Source: Deltaproteobacteria bacterium
Lineage (GTDB): Bacteria > Myxococcota > B64-G9
Direction of reading: 5' to 3'
DNA length: 5,642 nucleotides
NCBI GenBank assembly: GCA_030591745.1
Contig: JAUVAM010000304.1
Span: 1-5,642, forward strand
A program made the position numbers and the translations under genes. The notes beneath the pieces were generated by a model. It searched no databases. It was given only the letters and a program-made list of their open reading frames with translations, and was not told where the DNA came from. Below are positions 4,814 to 5,642 of the stretch, piece after piece. The first letter of the stretch is position 1. The number at the start of each line of letters is the position of its first letter.

Positions 4814-5642
4814 TCATTCCACCCCCATGCAGACCGTGCCCGGTGCCGTGTTTTCGGGATCGTCGCAGGGTTCGGCGATGCAGAAGTGGATGATTTCGCA
4901 AGTCATCCCTTTGGGGCAGTCTCTTTCAATGGTGCACCACTCCGTGCACAAAGGCTCCATGCAGAAAACCTCACACCTGTCGTCGGCGTCGGTGCATTCC
5001 GTGCCCACAGGGTAAGTGCCGTCGTTGGCTCGGCACCAGCCTTCCAGGCTGTCCCCGCTTAAGGTCGGCCAGCAGCTATCGCCTTCCGGGCAGTCGGAAG
5101 GACCGGTGCATCTTGGATCGTCCACGCAGATCAGGGGACCCATTGGCCCGAATTGAGGAAGGCTTAGACAGATCATACCCTCCGGGCAGTCCTGATCGAT
5201 CTCACAGCGGTGAACATCCAGACAGACTAGAATTCCGTTGTAATCGACGGGCGAGCAGATTTCTTCATCAGGGCAATGCTCGTCTGTATTGCAGACGGCC
5301 CTGCATGCACCGTCCCAGCATTGCAGACTTGAGCAGCGTTCTTCGTAGGCGGGCCGGGAGGCCCATTCGTCGCATTCGGAACCTGGTGGCAACATCCCCC
5401 AATCACCACAGATGCTCGGCGTTCCAAAACAGCCAGCGGCCCCATAAGCACAGCTTTCTCCATCGCCGCAGTCGGCATCGTGGGCGCAGTAATTTGGGTA
5501 AATCGGCAGACAATACCTTTCGCCGTCTGGGATGGTGACACATCCAATTTTTGCATTTGGTACACCAATCCATTCACAGTTCGCGCAGTTGATGTCGACG
5601 GCACATTCCTTTGTGCAGATGGCGTCGAGCCAATTTTCCGAC
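4814..5642 (-). CDS. Cysteine-rich exported protein, long paralog (first visible gene of operon, 5' partial)
   Basis: The frame is open from the right edge, and 275 residues with 37 cysteines are visible. The ATG at 5395 falls in mid-module and is not the start: the 82 codons upstream (AICTKEC, INCANCEW, ERYCLP, AHDADCGDGESC) match the paralog at the same place. The signal peptide and N-terminal block are expected just outside the window. After residue 52 it carries about 125 residues, against about 30 in the second gene, before the C-terminal block. The extra part includes CSSLQCWDGAC, CNTDEHCPDEEIC and another DQDCPEGMIC...LICVD module. The last 99 residues align with the last 98 of the next gene at about 56% identity counted by eye, with all 14 cysteines conserved. 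A secreted or lipid-anchored, disulfide-rich protein is inferred; function is unknown. It is the lead gene of the visible operon, and the promoter is out of view. Confidence 0.88.
   Translation of the reverse strand, partial: SENWLDAICTKECAVDINCANCEWIGVPNAKIGCVTIPDGERYCLPIYPNYCAHDADCGDGESCAYGAAGCFGTPSICGDWGMLPPGSECDEWASRPAYEERCSSLQCWDGACRAVCNTDEHCPDEEICSPVDYNGILVCLDVHRCEIDQDCPEGMICLSLPQFGPMGPLICVDDPRCTGPSDCPEGDSCWPTLSGDSLEGWCRANDGTYPVGTECTDADDRCEVFCMEPLCTEWCTIERDCPKGMTCEIIHFCIAEPCDDPENTAPGTVCMGVE
4817..5113 (-). repeat. C-terminal 14-cysteine block, copy in the first cysteine-rich gene
   Basis: This is the partner of 3748-4041. The shared core reads PSDCPEG here and PADCPEG there, then GWC, PVGT, CEVFC, EWC, FC and PGTVC. 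It is one residue longer, ending GVE. Confidence 0.75.
4818..4826 (-). promoter_or_regulatory. Ribosome site for the second cysteine-rich gene, inside the end of the first
   Basis: GGGGGTGGA on the minus strand ends 5 nt before the ATG at 4812 and lies in the last codons of the upstream paralog, whose TGA is at 4816-4814. Only one base separates that stop from the next start, the arrangement expected for termination-reinitiation coupling. Confidence 0.55.

Noticed and set aside
5393..5395. ATG at 5395 as start of the long cysteine-rich gene
   Set aside because: The upstream frame is open to the edge and matches the paralog module by module; the ATG has no signal peptide after it.
3092..5642. 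Metallothionein or ferredoxin-type metal protein because of high cysteine
   Set aside because: The proteins have export signals, the spacing is not CxxC clusters, and the acidic modules suit disulfides better.

Overview
The window looks like chromosomal DNA of a Myxococcota or related deltaproteobacterium-type organism. This rests on gene content: a membrane-tethered TPR protein, a receiver-PilZ response regulator whose PilZ domain is of the Myxococcus paralogous type, and secreted cysteine-rich proteins built on DxDC modules. The assignment is inference, since there is no rRNA or marker gene here. The DNA is moderately GC-rich, coding density is very high, and I see no RNA gene, CRISPR array or insertion sequence.

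Layout. (1) 1-939, plus strand: the C-terminal part of a TPR protein entering from the left edge, with the end of a probable transmembrane helix. (2) 933-1535, minus strand: a response regulator with a receiver domain and an XRE-type helix-turn-helix output. It converges on the TPR gene and their stop ends overlap by 7 bp. (3) 1536-1691: a divergent promoter region with candidate promoters facing each other. (4) 1692-3056, plus strand: a second response regulator, receiver + PilZ + GAF-like domain, with intact phosphorylation residues and an intact c-di-GMP binding signature. (5) 3092-5642, minus strand: three tightly packed paralogous genes for cysteine-rich (about 13% Cys) exported proteins. 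In order of transcription these are a long copy running off the right edge, a 355-residue copy with a clear lipoprotein signal, and a 218-residue copy that ends at a module boundary. The junctions are 1 nt and a 4-nt ATGA overlap, so the three are almost certainly one translationally coupled operon.

How they may work together. The two divergent response regulators have no histidine kinase in view. One should act on DNA; the other probably reads both phosphorylation and c-di-GMP and works through protein contacts, since it has no DNA-binding or catalytic output. The cysteine-rich operon is convergent with the PilZ regulator and separated from it by only 35 bp. A functional link is possible but not shown.

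The most interesting region is the cysteine-rich operon. Its paralogs share an N-terminal block with an EGF-like cysteine pattern and a C-terminal block with 14 conserved cysteines, yet differ in module number and probably in membrane anchoring. A perfect 8-bp hairpin sits just before the start of the third gene.
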